This document shows positions 52,638 to 64,000 of a DNA stretch of 64,000 nt, one piece after another. The notes beneath the pieces were generated by a model. It was not told the origin of the DNA. It was given only the letters and a program-made list of their open reading frames with translations, and searched no databases. Both the position numbers and the translations under genes were made by a program. Position 1 is the first letter of the stretch. Each line of letters starts with the position of its first letter. Source of the stretch: Veronia pacifica (lineage in GTDB: Bacteria; Pseudomonadota; Gammaproteobacteria; Enterobacterales; Vibrionaceae); NCBI RefSeq assembly GCF_001707825.1, contig NZ_LYBM01000027.1, forward strand, positions 1 through 64,000. Reading direction: 5' to 3'.

Positions 52638-52723
52638 GGTTTCTACCTTATTACTGATCAGTTTTTAGGTTTTGTTAACCCGGCGTTGGATAAAAGTCCG
52701 ACGCCTCTCAACAAAGAGGCCGG

Positions 52724-52752
52724 ATTGTAATCACTGAGTGATGATTAGTCAA
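52724..52752 (-). promoter_or_regulatory. rpmH promoter, proximal
   Basis: On the minus strand -35 TTGACT (52747-52752) and -10 TACAAT (52724-52729) with an exact 17-bp spacer, about 80 bp before rpmH. The leader that follows contains two hairpins. Confidence 0.85.
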
Positions 52753-52794
52753 TCATAAACCCAGTCGCTATTCAATCCCGCCCCCGGGCGCGCA

Positions 52795-52822
52795 ATTATA
52801 CGTGCCAGCAAAATAAGCGCAA
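52795..52822 (-). promoter_or_regulatory. rpmH promoter, distal
   Basis: On the minus strand -35 TTGCGC (52817-52822) and a perfect -10 TATAAT (52795-52800), 16 bp apart, followed by a GC-rich TGCGCGCCCG discriminator typical of growth-rate control. Two tandem promoters for rpmH are also known in E. coli. Confidence 0.7.
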
Positions 52823-53183
52823 GGATCCTTTGCCGATCAGCACTTAGCATGCTGTGAATTTTTTGTGATCAATTAATAGGTAACTGTGAATTGATCCACG
52901 TTGTGCGATCTTTTTGTCATTGTTGGCAGCAAAGATCACTCATCGAAATATGTGGGTGAGATTTCATTTAATTGTGATCATTATTATCAAATCCCATCAG
53001 ATCTCGGTATAAATCTGTGAGTAATTAGAGGGAATTCTGTGTTATTTCCATGCATTTTTGTGTGAAGCGTGTGTATAACTTCGATCTTATTCACCGATAG
53101 AGAGATCTTCTTGCTGGCTATCCGTGTCGGAGCGGTATAAAATTGATTCCCTTTTAGAACCTTTTTTGTGTGTGGAGTCAGAC
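52801..53183. other. dnaA upstream region
   Basis: AT-rich stretch between the rpmH promoters and dnaA, with about ten GATC sites. A near-DnaA box TTATTCACC lies near 53086-53094, one base from consensus. The best dnaA promoter candidate is TATAAA at 53136-53141 with a distant -35 TTGCTG (53111-53116, 19-bp spacer), which is only a weak match. No gene is supported here. Confidence 0.45.
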
Positions 53184-54575
53184 GTGTCATCTTCGCTTTG
53201 GTTGCAGTGCCTTCAACGTCTCCAAGAAGATCTTCCTGCAACAGAATTTAGCATGTGGGTGCGGCCGCTTCAGGCGGAGTTGAACGATAACACCCTGACA
53301 TTGTTTGCCCCCAACCGTTTTGTATTGGATTGGGTGCGGGACAAGTACTTAAATAGTATCAACCAGCTTCTCAATGAGTTCTGTGGTGTCGATATCCCTA
53401 TGCTTCGTTTTGAAGTCGGCAGCAAACCTGTCGCCGCTTCTGCGCCGCCAGTGATGCCGAGCGCAGCGCCTGTAGCCGCTGTTGCACCGGCCGCTAAACC
53501 TGTTGGTAGAACGTGGGAACCTGCCCCTTCACCGGTGCAGTCTGACGTTAATCACAGATCAAACGTCAACCCAAAGCATCAGTTCGTAAACTTTGTTGAG
53601 GGTAAGTCAAACCAGTTGGCGCTAGCTGCTGCACGCCAGGTTGCAGACAACCCTGGTGCGGCTTATAACCCGCTTTTTCTTTATGGCGGCACAGGTTTGG
53701 GTAAGACGCACTTACTTCACGCCGTCGGCAATGCAATCAGTGACCGAAAAACAGACGCTCGCGTTGTCTATATGCATTCTGAGCGCTTCGTGCAAGATAT
53801 GGTCAAGGCCCTGCAGAATAACGCGATTGAAGAATTTAAACGCTATTACCGCAGTGTCGATGCTTTGTTGATAGATGACATTCAGTTTTTTGCTAACAAA
53901 GAGCGCTCGCAGGAAGAGTTTTTCCATACCTTTAATGCCTTGCTTGAAGGTAACCAGCAGATCATTCTCACATCAGACCGCTACCCGAAAGAGATAAGTG
54001 GGGTAGAGGATAGACTGAAGTCTAGATTTGGTTGGGGATTGACCGTGGCGATTGAGCCACCTGAGCTGGAAACCCGCGTGGCTATTTTGATGAAGAAAGC
54101 GGAAGATCATTCCATCCGCCTGCCTGATGAAGTCGCCTTTTTTATTGCCAAGCGTTTGCGTTCAAATGTTCGTGAACTTGAAGGTGCGTTGAATAGGGTG
54201 ATAGCGAATGCTAACTTCACTGGACGAGCAATTACCATAGATTTTGTTCGTGAAGCGCTGCGCGATCTGTTGGCACTTCAGGAGAAACTGGTCACTATCG
54301 ATAATATTCAGAAAACAGTAGCCGAATATTACAAGATAAAAATGGCGGATCTGTTGTCTAAACGTCGTAGCCGTTCAGTTGCGAGACCGCGTCAGGTTGC
54401 TATGGCGTTGTCAAAAGAGCTGACAAATCACAGCCTTCCAGAAATTGGCGACGCATTTGGTGGCAGAGACCACACAACTGTGCTCCACGCCTGCAGAAAA
54501 ATTGAACAACTGCGGGAAGAGAGCCACGATATAAAAGAAGATTACTCAAACCTCATTCGGACTTTGTCATCCTAA
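53184..54575 (+). CDS. dnaA: Chromosomal replication initiator DnaA (GTG start)
   Basis: AAA+ initiator that binds the DnaA boxes of oriC. I set the start at GTG 53184 ([18 protein letters not shown]), preceded by GGAG at 53174-53177; a GTG at 53124 in frame adds 20 residues absent from the family. The protein is 463 aa. Domain I is 1-85, a Pro/Ala-rich linker spans about 85-130, the AAA+ domain has Walker A GGTGLGKT at about 168-175 and Walker [10 protein letters not shown] near 230, and domain IV ends with the DNA-binding signature [12 protein letters not shown] near 429-440. Followed 1 bp later by dnaN. Confidence 0.97.
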   Translation: MSSSLWLQCLQRLQEDLPATEFSMWVRPLQAELNDNTLTLFAPNRFVLDWVRDKYLNSINQLLNEFCGVDIPMLRFEVGSKPVAASAPPVMPSAAPVAAVAPAAKPVGRTWEPAPSPVQSDVNHRSNVNPKHQFVNFVEGKSNQLALAAARQVADNPGAAYNPLFLYGGTGLGKTHLLHAVGNAISDRKTDARVVYMHSERFVQDMVKALQNNAIEEFKRYYRSVDALLIDDIQFFANKERSQEEFFHTFNALLEGNQQIILTSDRYPKEISGVEDRLKSRFGWGLTVAIEPPELETRVAILMKKAEDHSIRLPDEVAFFIAKRLRSNVRELEGALNRVIANANFTGRAITIDFVREALRDLLALQEKLVTIDNIQKTVAEYYKIKMADLLSKRRSRSVARPRQVAMALSKELTNHSLPEIGDAFGGRDHTTVLHACRKIEQLREESHDIKEDYSNLIRTLSS

Positions 54576-54576
54576 T

Positions 54577-55677
54577 ATGAAATTTTCTCTCAACCGCGAA
54601 TTACTTTTAAAGCCGTTACAGCAAGTCGCAGGTGCGATTGGTGGACGGCCATCACTGCCAATTCTGGGTAACATCCTGCTCAGAGTGGAAGGCGGTGAGT
54701 TGACATTGACCTGTACGGATCACGAGGTTGAACTGATTGCGCGCTTGCCTGTCGAGGCAGACGTCACGGAGGGAGCAATCACTGTCCCTTCTCGTAAATT
54801 CCTAGATATTTGCCGTGGACTGCCATCAGACGCGGAAATCTCTTTTTCTGTTGAAGCTGAAAGGGTGTTGATTCGCTCTGGACGCAGCCGCTTCACCTTG
54901 TCGACATTACCTGCAGAAGATTTTCCCAACATTGATGAGTGGCACAGCGATATTGAATTGACCCTGCCACAGGGTGCTTTCCGTCAGCTCATTGAACGCA
55001 CGCATTTTTCAATGGCCAATCAGGATGTCCGTTATTACCTCAATGGTATGCAATTACAGACGGAAGGCGCTTTACTTCGCGCTGTGGCTACCGACGGCCA
55101 CCGTCTTGCAATAGCGGATATTGACCTTGACGGACCTGTTGGTGACAAACAGGTTATCGTGCCGCGAAAAGGTATTACCGAGTTAATGCGCCTTTTGGAG
55201 CAGCCAGATGCACCCGTCAAAGTACTTATAGGTGAGTCTAACATTCGCGCAGAGTTGAATGAGTTCGTGTTTACCTCGAAACTCGTCGATGGCCGTTTTC
55301 CTGATTATCGCCGTGTGCTGCCTCAGGGAGCGGAAAATACCATGGTGGCTGACTGTGATACGTTACGTCAGGCGCTAAGCCGTGCTGCAATTTTGTCAAA
55401 CGAGCGTTTTCGTGGTGTACACTTAAACATAAGTGAGGACTTGCTTCGCATATCAGCCAATAATCCTGAGCAGGAAGAAGCTGAGGAGATTGTAGATGTC
55501 GATTACAAAGGCGAAGCTCTCGAAATTGGTTTTAACATCGGTTATGTCCTCGACGTGCTGAATACGCTTAAGTGTCAGAATGTACGTTTCTCCATGAAAG
55601 ACAGCGCGTCAGCCAGTCTCATTGAGGACTGTGATAGCGCGAATGCCATGTATGTGGTGATGCCATACCGTCGTTAA
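54577..55677 (+). CDS. dnaN: DNA polymerase III beta sliding clamp
   Basis: Ring-shaped processivity clamp, 366 aa in three repeated domains of about 120 residues. Start [20 protein letters not shown] and C-terminal YVVMPYRR, whose last residues form the protein-binding pocket (MPMRL in E. coli), are visible. It is squeezed between dnaA (1 bp) and recF (1 bp), so translation of the three is probably coupled. Confidence 0.98.
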   Translation: MKFSLNRELLLKPLQQVAGAIGGRPSLPILGNILLRVEGGELTLTCTDHEVELIARLPVEADVTEGAITVPSRKFLDICRGLPSDAEISFSVEAERVLIRSGRSRFTLSTLPAEDFPNIDEWHSDIELTLPQGAFRQLIERTHFSMANQDVRYYLNGMQLQTEGALLRAVATDGHRLAIADIDLDGPVGDKQVIVPRKGITELMRLLEQPDAPVKVLIGESNIRAELNEFVFTSKLVDGRFPDYRRVLPQGAENTMVADCDTLRQALSRAAILSNERFRGVHLNISEDLLRISANNPEQEEAEEIVDVDYKGEALEIGFNIGYVLDVLNTLKCQNVRFSMKDSASASLIEDCDSANAMYVVMPYRR

Positions 55678-55678
55678 C

Positions 55679-56755
55679 ATGACGCTATCCCGTTTATCTA
55701 TTCATGATTTAAGGAACATTGAAGCTTGTGATCTTGAGCTATCAGCAGGTTTCAATTTCCTCATAGGTGCGAACGGCAGCGGCAAGACCAGCGTGCTTGA
55801 AGCTGTTTATTACCTTGGTCACGGTCGGTCGTTCCGCAGCCAATTAACGGGGCGGGTGATCAGACACCAGCAAGACAGTCTTACTGTCCATGGCAGAGTG
55901 GGGCAATCTGGTACCCTGCTGCCCGTTGGTTTGCGTAAACACCGTGATGGCACCACTGAGGTCAAGATTGGAGAAGAGAAAGGGCAGAAGCTGTTTCAGC
56001 TGGCCGAGATCCTTCCCATGCAGCTTATTACGCCAGAAGGCTTTGAGCTGCTTACAGGTGGTCCCAAGTGTCGTCGTCCCTTTATTGACTGGGGTGTGTT
56101 TCACGTCGAGCCCGGTTTCTATGCCTGTTGGTCACGGGTAAAAAGGTTGACCAAACAGAGAAACGCGTTGCTGAAGACAGCGCGCAGTTATCGCGAACTG
56201 AGCTACTGGGATGCCGAGTTGGTGCCGCTTTGTCTACAAATAGACAGTTGGCGCCGGGCATATGTTGAAAAGTTAGCGATTCGCGTGAATGCCCTTTGTC
56301 AGGCCTTTCTGCCTGAGTACGAAATATCTTTGTCCTATTCCAGAGGATGGGAAAAAGAGTCTGATTATGCTGAGTTGCTGAAAGATAACTACCTCAGAGA
56401 TCAGCAGCTTGGATATACCGTCAGTGGTCCTCACAAAGCTGATTTACGTTTGCGGGTCTCTGGCACACCAGTTGAGGATGTGTTGTCTCGTGGGCAGCTC
56501 AAGCTACTCGTCTGTGCTCTCAGACTGGCTCAGGGGCTACAGCTTACAGAAGACACAGGTAAACCCAGCATATACCTCATTGATGACTTTGCATCAGAGC
56601 TGGATAGCGGGAGGCGGGCACTGCTTGCCACGCAACTTAAAGTGACAGGGGCTCAGGTATTTGTCAGTGCGATAAGCGCTGAACAGGTCACTGAGATGCG
56701 AGACGAAAATAGTAAGATGTTTGTGGTCGAAAACGGTAAAATAACCGCAGGATAA
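55679..56755 (+). CDS. recF: DNA replication and repair protein RecF
   Basis: ABC/SMC-like ATPase that with RecOR loads RecA at gaps, 358 aa. Walker [21 protein letters not shown] (30-49) and the ABC signature region [16 protein letters not shown] near 262-277 followed by Walker [12 protein letters not shown] near 297-307 are complete. It begins 1 bp after dnaN and ends 19 bp before gyrB. Confidence 0.97.
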   Translation: MTLSRLSIHDLRNIEACDLELSAGFNFLIGANGSGKTSVLEAVYYLGHGRSFRSQLTGRVIRHQQDSLTVHGRVGQSGTLLPVGLRKHRDGTTEVKIGEEKGQKLFQLAEILPMQLITPEGFELLTGGPKCRRPFIDWGVFHVEPGFYACWSRVKRLTKQRNALLKTARSYRELSYWDAELVPLCLQIDSWRRAYVEKLAIRVNALCQAFLPEYEISLSYSRGWEKESDYAELLKDNYLRDQQLGYTVSGPHKADLRLRVSGTPVEDVLSRGQLKLLVCALRLAQGLQLTEDTGKPSIYLIDDFASELDSGRRALLATQLKVTGAQVFVSAISAEQVTEMRDENSKMFVVENGKITAG

Positions 56756-56759
56756 ATAA

Positions 56760-59192
<2,433 letters not shown>

Positions 59193-59214
59193 AGTCAGAT
59201 ACTCCGGTTCGCTG

Positions 59215-59240
59215 AAAAAACGCCGCTTTGCGGCGTTTTT
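59215..59240 (+). terminator. Terminator after gyrB
   Basis: CGCCGC (59221-59226) and GCGGCG (59230-59235), loop TTT, flanked by A-run (59215-59220) and T-run (59236-59240). Strong and symmetrical. Confidence 0.93.
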
Positions 59241-59296
59241 TATTGTTCGTAAAACACCTGCTAGTTTTCCAATATGTTTGACTCAAGTTTCTGGTA

Positions 59297-59437
59297 GTGA
59301 AATTTGAACATGCTCTTGAATCGCTTAAACACCTCTCTAACGATGGTATTCCTCCACCTAATATAACCTCATGTAGCTCACGCCATTTTTATCAGCGTCT
59401 TCTGAGTGGTCAGTTAAAGAGTCCAATTTATGAGTAG
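59297..59437 (+). CDS. Possible small hypothetical protein
   Basis: Unrecognised 46-codon frame from GTG 59297, beginning MKFEHALESLKHLSNDGIPP and ending RLLSGQLKSPIYE. Composition looks protein-like, but the ribosome site is weak and there is no terminator or homologue I can name. It could be a remnant of a larger gene. Low confidence. Confidence 0.25.
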   Translation: MKFEHALESLKHLSNDGIPPPNITSCSSRHFYQRLLSGQLKSPIYE

Positions 59438-59596
59438 TGGCTGGGATTTATCGTGTGTTCTCTGTGAAAAAGTATAGGGTGGAGGCCTGTTAAACGATTA
59501 CTTTTCACATAGCGCCGCATAATAATTAACTAATTGATAAGTTTGGCTTTTTATTGCGAACTTGGTTCGCAACATGCTGTACTGTTTTCGTTGTGA

Positions 59597-59612
59597 TGTT
59601 TCACGTGAAACA
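59597..59612. other. parS centromere site 1
   Basis: TGTTTCACGTGAAACA, a perfect 16-bp match to the ParB-binding parS consensus, palindromic. It lies between gyrB and avtA, about 13 kb from oriC. Its reader ParB is encoded at 42178-43071. Confidence 0.96.
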
Positions 59613-59651
59613 CATATCAAAAGTATGATCGTGCAGAGAAATAACGTTACT

Positions 59652-60899
59652 TCATTCCAGATAAGCTTTATTTACTTCATCTGCTAGGATGGCAATACCT
59701 TTACGCATAGTCTCTTCGTCCTGAACATAGTTCATACGTATACATTCCTCACTATGTTTCCATTGTTCTTCTAGGCCAAAAAAGAAATATTCGCCGGGTA
59801 CAATGAGTAGCCCTTTCTTTTTAAGTCTCTGATAGAGCTCCTTGGTAGTAATAGGTAAGCCTTCAAACCACAACCAAAGGAACATCGCACCCTCTGGTTT
59901 ATGAATTTTGAAGCGGGTATCCGTAATAGATTTGCGAAGAAGTGTCAGGCTAAGCTGAGCTTTTTCGCGGTAAAAGGGCTTTATGACGGTTTCACTCAGT
60001 GAAAGTATTTGTCCACTTTTAACTAGCTCTAAACCGACAGCAGGGCCCAAACTTCCCGGAGAAAGACTGATAATGCCATTTAGATTAGATAGTGCAGTAA
60101 TAATTTTTTCTTCAGCGATAATGATCCCACAGCGCAGACCGGGTAGACCAAGCTTTGAAAGGCTCGAACATAGAATGGTGTTACTGTTCCAAAATGGTTT
60201 AACGTCTTCAAAAATAATATTAGGGAAGGGGACACCATAGGCGTTATCGATAATTAATGGGATCTGATGAGCTTGAGCCAATTGGTCGAGATTACAAATT
60301 TCTTCATCGGTAAGGACATTACCCGTTGGATTCGTTGGTCGTGACGCGCAAATTGCGCCAATACTGTCATCTACCGTAATGGCATCGAAGTCAATGTGAT
60401 ACTTAAATTGGCCATCGGTTAGTGGCGATATGTCAGGCTTGTAGCTAATAAACATATCTGGCGAGATTCCCGCGTCGCCATATCCAATGTATTCAGGAGC
60501 AAGAGGAAGAAGTATTTTCTTCGTTGAACCGTCTGCATATTCACCGGCAAATAGATTAAAAAGATAAAAGAATGCACTTTGGCTACCATTGGTGAGCATG
60601 ATGTTTTTACTACTGATCTCCCATCCAAAATGCGTTTTAAATAGTGAAGCCAAGGCATCAATGAATTCATTTTTTCCTTGTGGCCCATCATAATTGGACA
60701 TGGATGTTATCAAGCGCCCATCATCCAAAAGTGTTTTTGCTATTTGCTCAAAGTGTTTTTGCATCTCGGGAATGGTTGCCGGATTACCACCACCCAACAT
60801 AACTGTATCTGGATTTCTTAACCCATCATTAAGATCGTCCATTAGTTGAGTGATGCCAGAATGCTGAGTAAATTTATTTCCAAACTTCGATATCCGCAT
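59652..60899 (-). CDS. avtA: Valine--pyruvate aminotransferase
   Basis: PLP class I transaminase exchanging valine and alanine. The protein (415 aa from ATG 60899, starting MRISKFGNKFTQHSGIT) matches AvtA closely in length and motifs: LGGGNPATIPEMQ, NYDGPQGKNEF, ASRPTNPTGNVLTDEE, DNAYGVPFPN and the PLP-lysine region SLSKLGLPGLRCG near 230-245. A longer frame to 60953 has GAGGT jammed against its ATG, so I prefer the inner start with GGA 7 nt upstream. Its base composition looks visibly more AT-rich than the flanking genes. It is bracketed by the two parS sites. Confidence 0.94.
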   Translation of the reverse strand: MRISKFGNKFTQHSGITQLMDDLNDGLRNPDTVMLGGGNPATIPEMQKHFEQIAKTLLDDGRLITSMSNYDGPQGKNEFIDALASLFKTHFGWEISSKNIMLTNGSQSAFFYLFNLFAGEYADGSTKKILLPLAPEYIGYGDAGISPDMFISYKPDISPLTDGQFKYHIDFDAITVDDSIGAICASRPTNPTGNVLTDEEICNLDQLAQAHQIPLIIDNAYGVPFPNIIFEDVKPFWNSNTILCSSLSKLGLPGLRCGIIIAEEKIITALSNLNGIISLSPGSLGPAVGLELVKSGQILSLSETVIKPFYREKAQLSLTLLRKSITDTRFKIHKPEGAMFLWLWFEGLPITTKELYQRLKKKGLLIVPGEYFFFGLEEQWKHSEECIRMNYVQDEETMRKGIAILADEVNKAYLE

Positions 60900-61049
60900 T
60901 GCTTCCAAGCCCTGTTCCATAGTTTTATAAGTTATTGATGACTCCAACAACATACCTCAAATACTAGAGTATTTGAATGTATATAAAGTCTATTTTTTAC
61001 ACTGATAGCGCATAGGTTTACGTATTAGAGGTAAAAGATAGATATTGGA

Positions 61050-61065
61050 TGTTTCACGTGAAACA
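61050..61065. other. parS centromere site 2
   Basis: A second perfect TGTTTCACGTGAAACA, 1453 bp from the first, between avtA and glyS. Tandem parS sites near the origin are usual in Vibrionaceae chromosome 1. Confidence 0.96.
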
Positions 61066-61081
61066 GTGGAACAATTGATAT

Positions 61082-61107
61082 AAAAAACCCCGCAATTGCG
61101 GGGCTTT
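61082..61107 (-). terminator. Terminator after glyS
   Basis: CCCCGC (61088-61093) and GCGGGG (61098-61103), loop AATT, followed on the minus strand by six T (plus-strand A-run 61082-61087). It lies about 30 bp past the glyS stop. Confidence 0.9.
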
Positions 61108-61134
61108 GATATTCAGCATGAATTAGTCTGCTAG

Positions 61135-63201
61135 TTATTTTTGTAACAGTGAAATATCTGCCACATTCATAAACTGCTGACGTAAAGTGCTTAGCAATGT
61201 CAGCCTGTTCACTTTAAGTGACTCGTCATCGGCCATGACCATCACGTTATCAAAAAAGTTATCAACGGGTTCACGAAGATTCGCTAACTCAGTCAGTGCT
61301 TTTTGATAATCACGCTGCGCAAATACTGGCTCAAGGTCTGTCACAACTTGACTAACTTGAGTTGCCAATGTCTTTTCTGCGTCTTCAACCAACAATGTCG
61401 CGTCAACGGATGACGGCAGTTCGCCATCAAACTTCGCCAGGATATTACCCACACGCTTGTTTGCCGCAGCAAGAGACTCTGCCGCATCCAATTCACGGAA
61501 GTGGCTAACTGCTCTGACTCGTTTATCAAAATCTGCTGGTTGGGTAGGGCGCTGAGCCAACACGGCTTGAATGACATCAATGCTGTGTCCCTCATCTTGA
61601 TACCAAGCGCGGAAGCGACCTTGCATGAAATCAAACACATCAGTTTGAACATTTGCGTTAGTCAGACGATCTCCAAGGAGTTCACGCGCTTTCGAGACCA
61701 AATCAGTCAGATCAAGGTCATAGTTATTTTCCACGATAATACGAAGAACACCGAGAGAGGCACGACGTAATGCAAACGGGTCACTGCCTTTCGGCGCCTG
61801 ACCAATGCCAAAAATACCAACGATAGTATCGAGTTTATCTGCCATAGCGACCGCTGATGACACACCCGTTGATGGCAATGCATCGCCGGCAAAACGTGGC
61901 ATGTAATGTTCATTCAAGGCTAGGGCAACGTCTTCTGCTTCGCCGTCGTGGCGTGCATAGTGCATACCCATAACACCTTGAGTATCAGTAAACTCAAATA
62001 CCATTGATGTCATCAGGTCACATTTAGACAACTGTCCTGCGCGTCTGGTGTTTTCAATGTCAGCACCAATTTTTTCTGCAATGTAAGCAGCCAGCTCGGT
62101 GATGCGGTCTGTTTTGTCTTTAATAGTACCAAGTTGTTTCTGGAATACCGCTTTCTCAAGTTCTGGCAAACGATCTGCAAGAGGACGTTTGCGGTCGGTA
62201 TTGAAGAAAAACTCTGCATCTGCAAGACGCGGGCGAACAACTTTCTCGTTCCCCTCAATAACATGGCGAGGCTCTTTAGACTCGATGTTAGAGACGAAAA
62301 TGAAGTTAGGAAGAAGACCTTTATTTTTGTCATAAACAGGGAAATACTTTTGGTCGCCTTTCATGGTGTAAACCAATGCTTCTGCTGGAACATTGAGGAA
62401 TTCATTCTCAAATTTCGCCGTCAGAACCACAGGCCACTCAACCAGGGAAGTCACTTCTTCGACCAAATCGTCATCTAGGTCTGCGATACCACCTAATGCA
62501 TCCGCCGCTTTCTTAGCATCGGCCACGATAATGGCTTTTCGCGCGTTGTAGTCGGCCATGACTTTACCGCGCTGCTCAAGTATCTCTGGATATTGCTCGG
62601 CTGATTCGATAGTAAACTCTTGTTCACCCATAAAACGGTGACCACGAATAGTTCGACCTGAGGCAACACCCAAAATCTCGCCTTCTACCAATTCGTCACC
62701 CAATAGGATGGTCAAGGTTTTTACAGGGCGGATAAACTGAGTGTCTTTATCACCCCAGCGCATTGGCTTGGCGATAGGAAGGTTAGCAAGAGCCTTGGCG
62801 GCTAAAGAAACAACAATTTCCTGAGTCTGTTGGCCTTTAACCTCTTGTTTGAACAGCAGCCATTCGCCTTTGTCTGTTACCAAACGCTCAGCCTGTTCAA
62901 CAGTAATACCGTTACCGCGTGCCCAGCCTTGCGCCGCTTTCGTTGGGTTACCGTCCGCATCGAATGCAACAGAAATAGCAGGACCACGCTTTTCTACCAC
63001 TTTGTCAGCCTGACCTTCTGCAAGATCTGTCACTTTTAGAGCCAGACGACGAGGAGATGCATACCACTTGATGCCTTGATGGCTGAGGTTGGCTGCTTTT
63101 AATTCGCTTTCAAAGTTTGCTGAAAATGCTTCAGCAAGGGTACGAAGTTGTGTTGGTGGCAGCTCTTCAGTGCCAAGCTCTATTAGAAATTCTTTTGCCA
63201 T
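61135..63201 (-). CDS. glyS: Glycyl-tRNA synthetase beta subunit
   Basis: Beta chain of the alpha2beta2 bacterial-type glycyl-tRNA synthetase, 688 aa, responsible for tRNA recognition. Family start [20 protein letters not shown], the HD-like region [20 protein letters not shown] and [20 protein letters not shown] near 450-469 are typical, with a C-terminal anticodon-binding DALR-like part. It begins 14 bp after glyQ. Normal length. Confidence 0.97.
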   Translation of the reverse strand: MAKEFLIELGTEELPPTQLRTLAEAFSANFESELKAANLSHQGIKWYASPRRLALKVTDLAEGQADKVVEKRGPAISVAFDADGNPTKAAQGWARGNGITVEQAERLVTDKGEWLLFKQEVKGQQTQEIVVSLAAKALANLPIAKPMRWGDKDTQFIRPVKTLTILLGDELVEGEILGVASGRTIRGHRFMGEQEFTIESAEQYPEILEQRGKVMADYNARKAIIVADAKKAADALGGIADLDDDLVEEVTSLVEWPVVLTAKFENEFLNVPAEALVYTMKGDQKYFPVYDKNKGLLPNFIFVSNIESKEPRHVIEGNEKVVRPRLADAEFFFNTDRKRPLADRLPELEKAVFQKQLGTIKDKTDRITELAAYIAEKIGADIENTRRAGQLSKCDLMTSMVFEFTDTQGVMGMHYARHDGEAEDVALALNEHYMPRFAGDALPSTGVSSAVAMADKLDTIVGIFGIGQAPKGSDPFALRRASLGVLRIIVENNYDLDLTDLVSKARELLGDRLTNANVQTDVFDFMQGRFRAWYQDEGHSIDVIQAVLAQRPTQPADFDKRVRAVSHFRELDAAESLAAANKRVGNILAKFDGELPSSVDATLLVEDAEKTLATQVSQVVTDLEPVFAQRDYQKALTELANLREPVDNFFDNVMVMADDESLKVNRLTLLSTLRQQFMNVADISLLQK

Positions 63202-63215
63202 ATGCCTAACTCCCC

Positions 63216-64000
63216 TTACGCTTTTTCTTCTGACTTTTTACACATAGGGAAGCCAAGCGCTTCACGGGATGCATAATAAGCTTCTGCCACTGACTTCGTC
63301 AGGTTACGGATCCGCAGAATATATCGCTGGCGCTCTGTTACCGAAATAGCCTTACGAGCGTCCAGTAAGTTAAACGCATGTCCTGCTTTCAGGATACGTT
63401 CATAGGCAGGAAGGGGAAGTGGAGTTTCCAGTGCCAGTAGCGAGTTACATTCTTTTTCACATTGATCGAACAGCGTAAACAGGAAGTCTACGTCGGCATG
63501 CTCAAAGTTATATGTCGATTGTTCAACTTCATTTTGATGGAAGATGTCACCATAGGTCACCTTGCCTAGAGGGCCATCCGTCCATACCAGATCGTAAACT
63601 GAGTCTACGCCCTGAATGTACATTGCAAGTCGCTCAATGCCGTACGTGATCTCACCAGTAACTGGCTTACATTCAAGACCGCCTACCTGTTGGAAGTAAG
63701 TAAACTGGGTGACTTCCATACCATTAAGCCACACTTCCCAACCTAAGCCCCACGCGCCGAGTGTTGGGTTTTCCCAGTTGTCTTCAACAAAACGTATATC
63801 GTGAACCTGAGGGTCAATACCCAGCACCTCAAGCGATCCTAAATACAGCTCCTGAATGTTGTCTGGTGACGGCTTGATGATCACCTGAAACTGATAATAG
63901 TGCTGCAGACGATTCGGGTTTTCACCATAACGGCCATCGGTTGGACGACGTGATGGCTGCACATAAGCGGTGGCAATTGGCTCAGGGCCAAGTGCACGCA
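63216..64000 (-). CDS. glyQ: Glycyl-tRNA synthetase alpha subunit (5' end outside window)
   Basis: Catalytic class II alpha subunit. The frame stays open to base 64000, reading [12 protein letters not shown] before [20 protein letters not shown], so the apparent Met at 63962 is an internal GTG and the real start lies beyond the window (about 40 residues missing, compared with the usual ~300). Motifs [20 protein letters not shown] and [19 protein letters not shown] are intact. Coupled to glyS. Confidence 0.96.
   Translation of the reverse strand, partial: RALGPEPIATAYVQPSRRPTDGRYGENPNRLQHYYQFQVIIKPSPDNIQELYLGSLEVLGIDPQVHDIRFVEDNWENPTLGAWGLGWEVWLNGMEVTQFTYFQQVGGLECKPVTGEITYGIERLAMYIQGVDSVYDLVWTDGPLGKVTYGDIFHQNEVEQSTYNFEHADVDFLFTLFDQCEKECNSLLALETPLPLPAYERILKAGHAFNLLDARKAISVTERQRYILRIRNLTKSVAEAYYASREALGFPMCKKSEEKA

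Larger units (their letters stand above)
59241..59651. other. gyrB-avtA spacer
   Basis: About 410 AT-rich bases. Contents: a 46-codon ORF with GTG start (59297-59437), a perfect palindrome TTGCGAAC-TTG-GTTCGCAA (59554-59572) and parS site 1 (59597-59612). From memory several Vibrio chromosomes carry a small heat-shock gene at this place; none is present here. Confidence 0.6.

Overview
This is a 64 kb stretch of gammaproteobacterial chromosome spanning the replication origin. Gene content, gene order and protein sequences fit a Vibrionaceae member. My guess is the Enterovibrio/Grimontia/Salinivibrio side of the family rather than Vibrio proper, because rpmH sits directly beside dnaA and glmS lies beside the tRNA cluster and glmU. 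The genus is inference. There is no insertion sequence, prophage, CRISPR array or obvious island; nearly all of the window is core housekeeping sequence.

Layout. 1-256: a leftward rRNA-type promoter whose operon lies outside the window. 257-5928: yrdA, the leftward tsaC-hemF-aroE-yrdB group and rightward purEK under a PurR box. 5347-8541: leftward lysM gene-dprA-smg-yrdD. 8661-14416: rightward def-fmt-rsmB-trkA-trkH. 14436-21645: trhA, ccoG, srkA-dsbA, yihG and comM. 21815-28333: the branched-chain amino acid operon ilvL-attenuator-ilvGMEDA. 28381-29340: two tandem paralogous XRE regulators, the one accessory-looking patch. 29690-33354: glmS with a DeoR-type regulator, then seven tRNA genes. 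33496-41993: glmU and the ATP synthase operon atpIBEFHAGDC. 42178-46413: parB-parA-rsmG-mnmG. 46500-46800: oriC. 46834-52637: mioC, a GGDEF-like membrane protein, mnmE, yidC-yidD-rnpA-rpmH. 53184-59192: dnaA-dnaN-recF-gyrB. 59597-61065: two perfect parS sites flanking avtA. 61135-64000: glyS and the start-truncated glyQ.

How the parts work together. DnaA, DnaN, GyrB and oriC initiate replication. ParA/ParB act on the two parS sites to segregate the origin. RpmH, RnpA, YidC/YidD, MnmE/MnmG, RsmB/RsmG, Def/Fmt, GlyQS, TsaC and the tRNAs serve translation and membrane insertion. PurEK, IlvGMEDA, GlmS/GlmU, AroE and HemF are biosynthetic.

Most notable observations: (i) four genes (fmt, ilvG, the first XRE gene, yidC) are each broken by a small deletion-type frameshift, and because yidC and fmt are normally needed for growth this points to base-calling errors in the submitted sequence; (ii) a well-preserved ilv leader peptide and attenuator; (iii) a complete oriC with DnaA boxes, three AT-rich 13-mers and dense GATC sites; (iv) two parS sites; (v) an origin-proximal membrane GGDEF protein whose signature is degenerate (QSDTF) and which ends in a proline run; (vi) tandem XRE paralogues sharing an upstream 9-mer. 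I found no clearly new multi-gene system.
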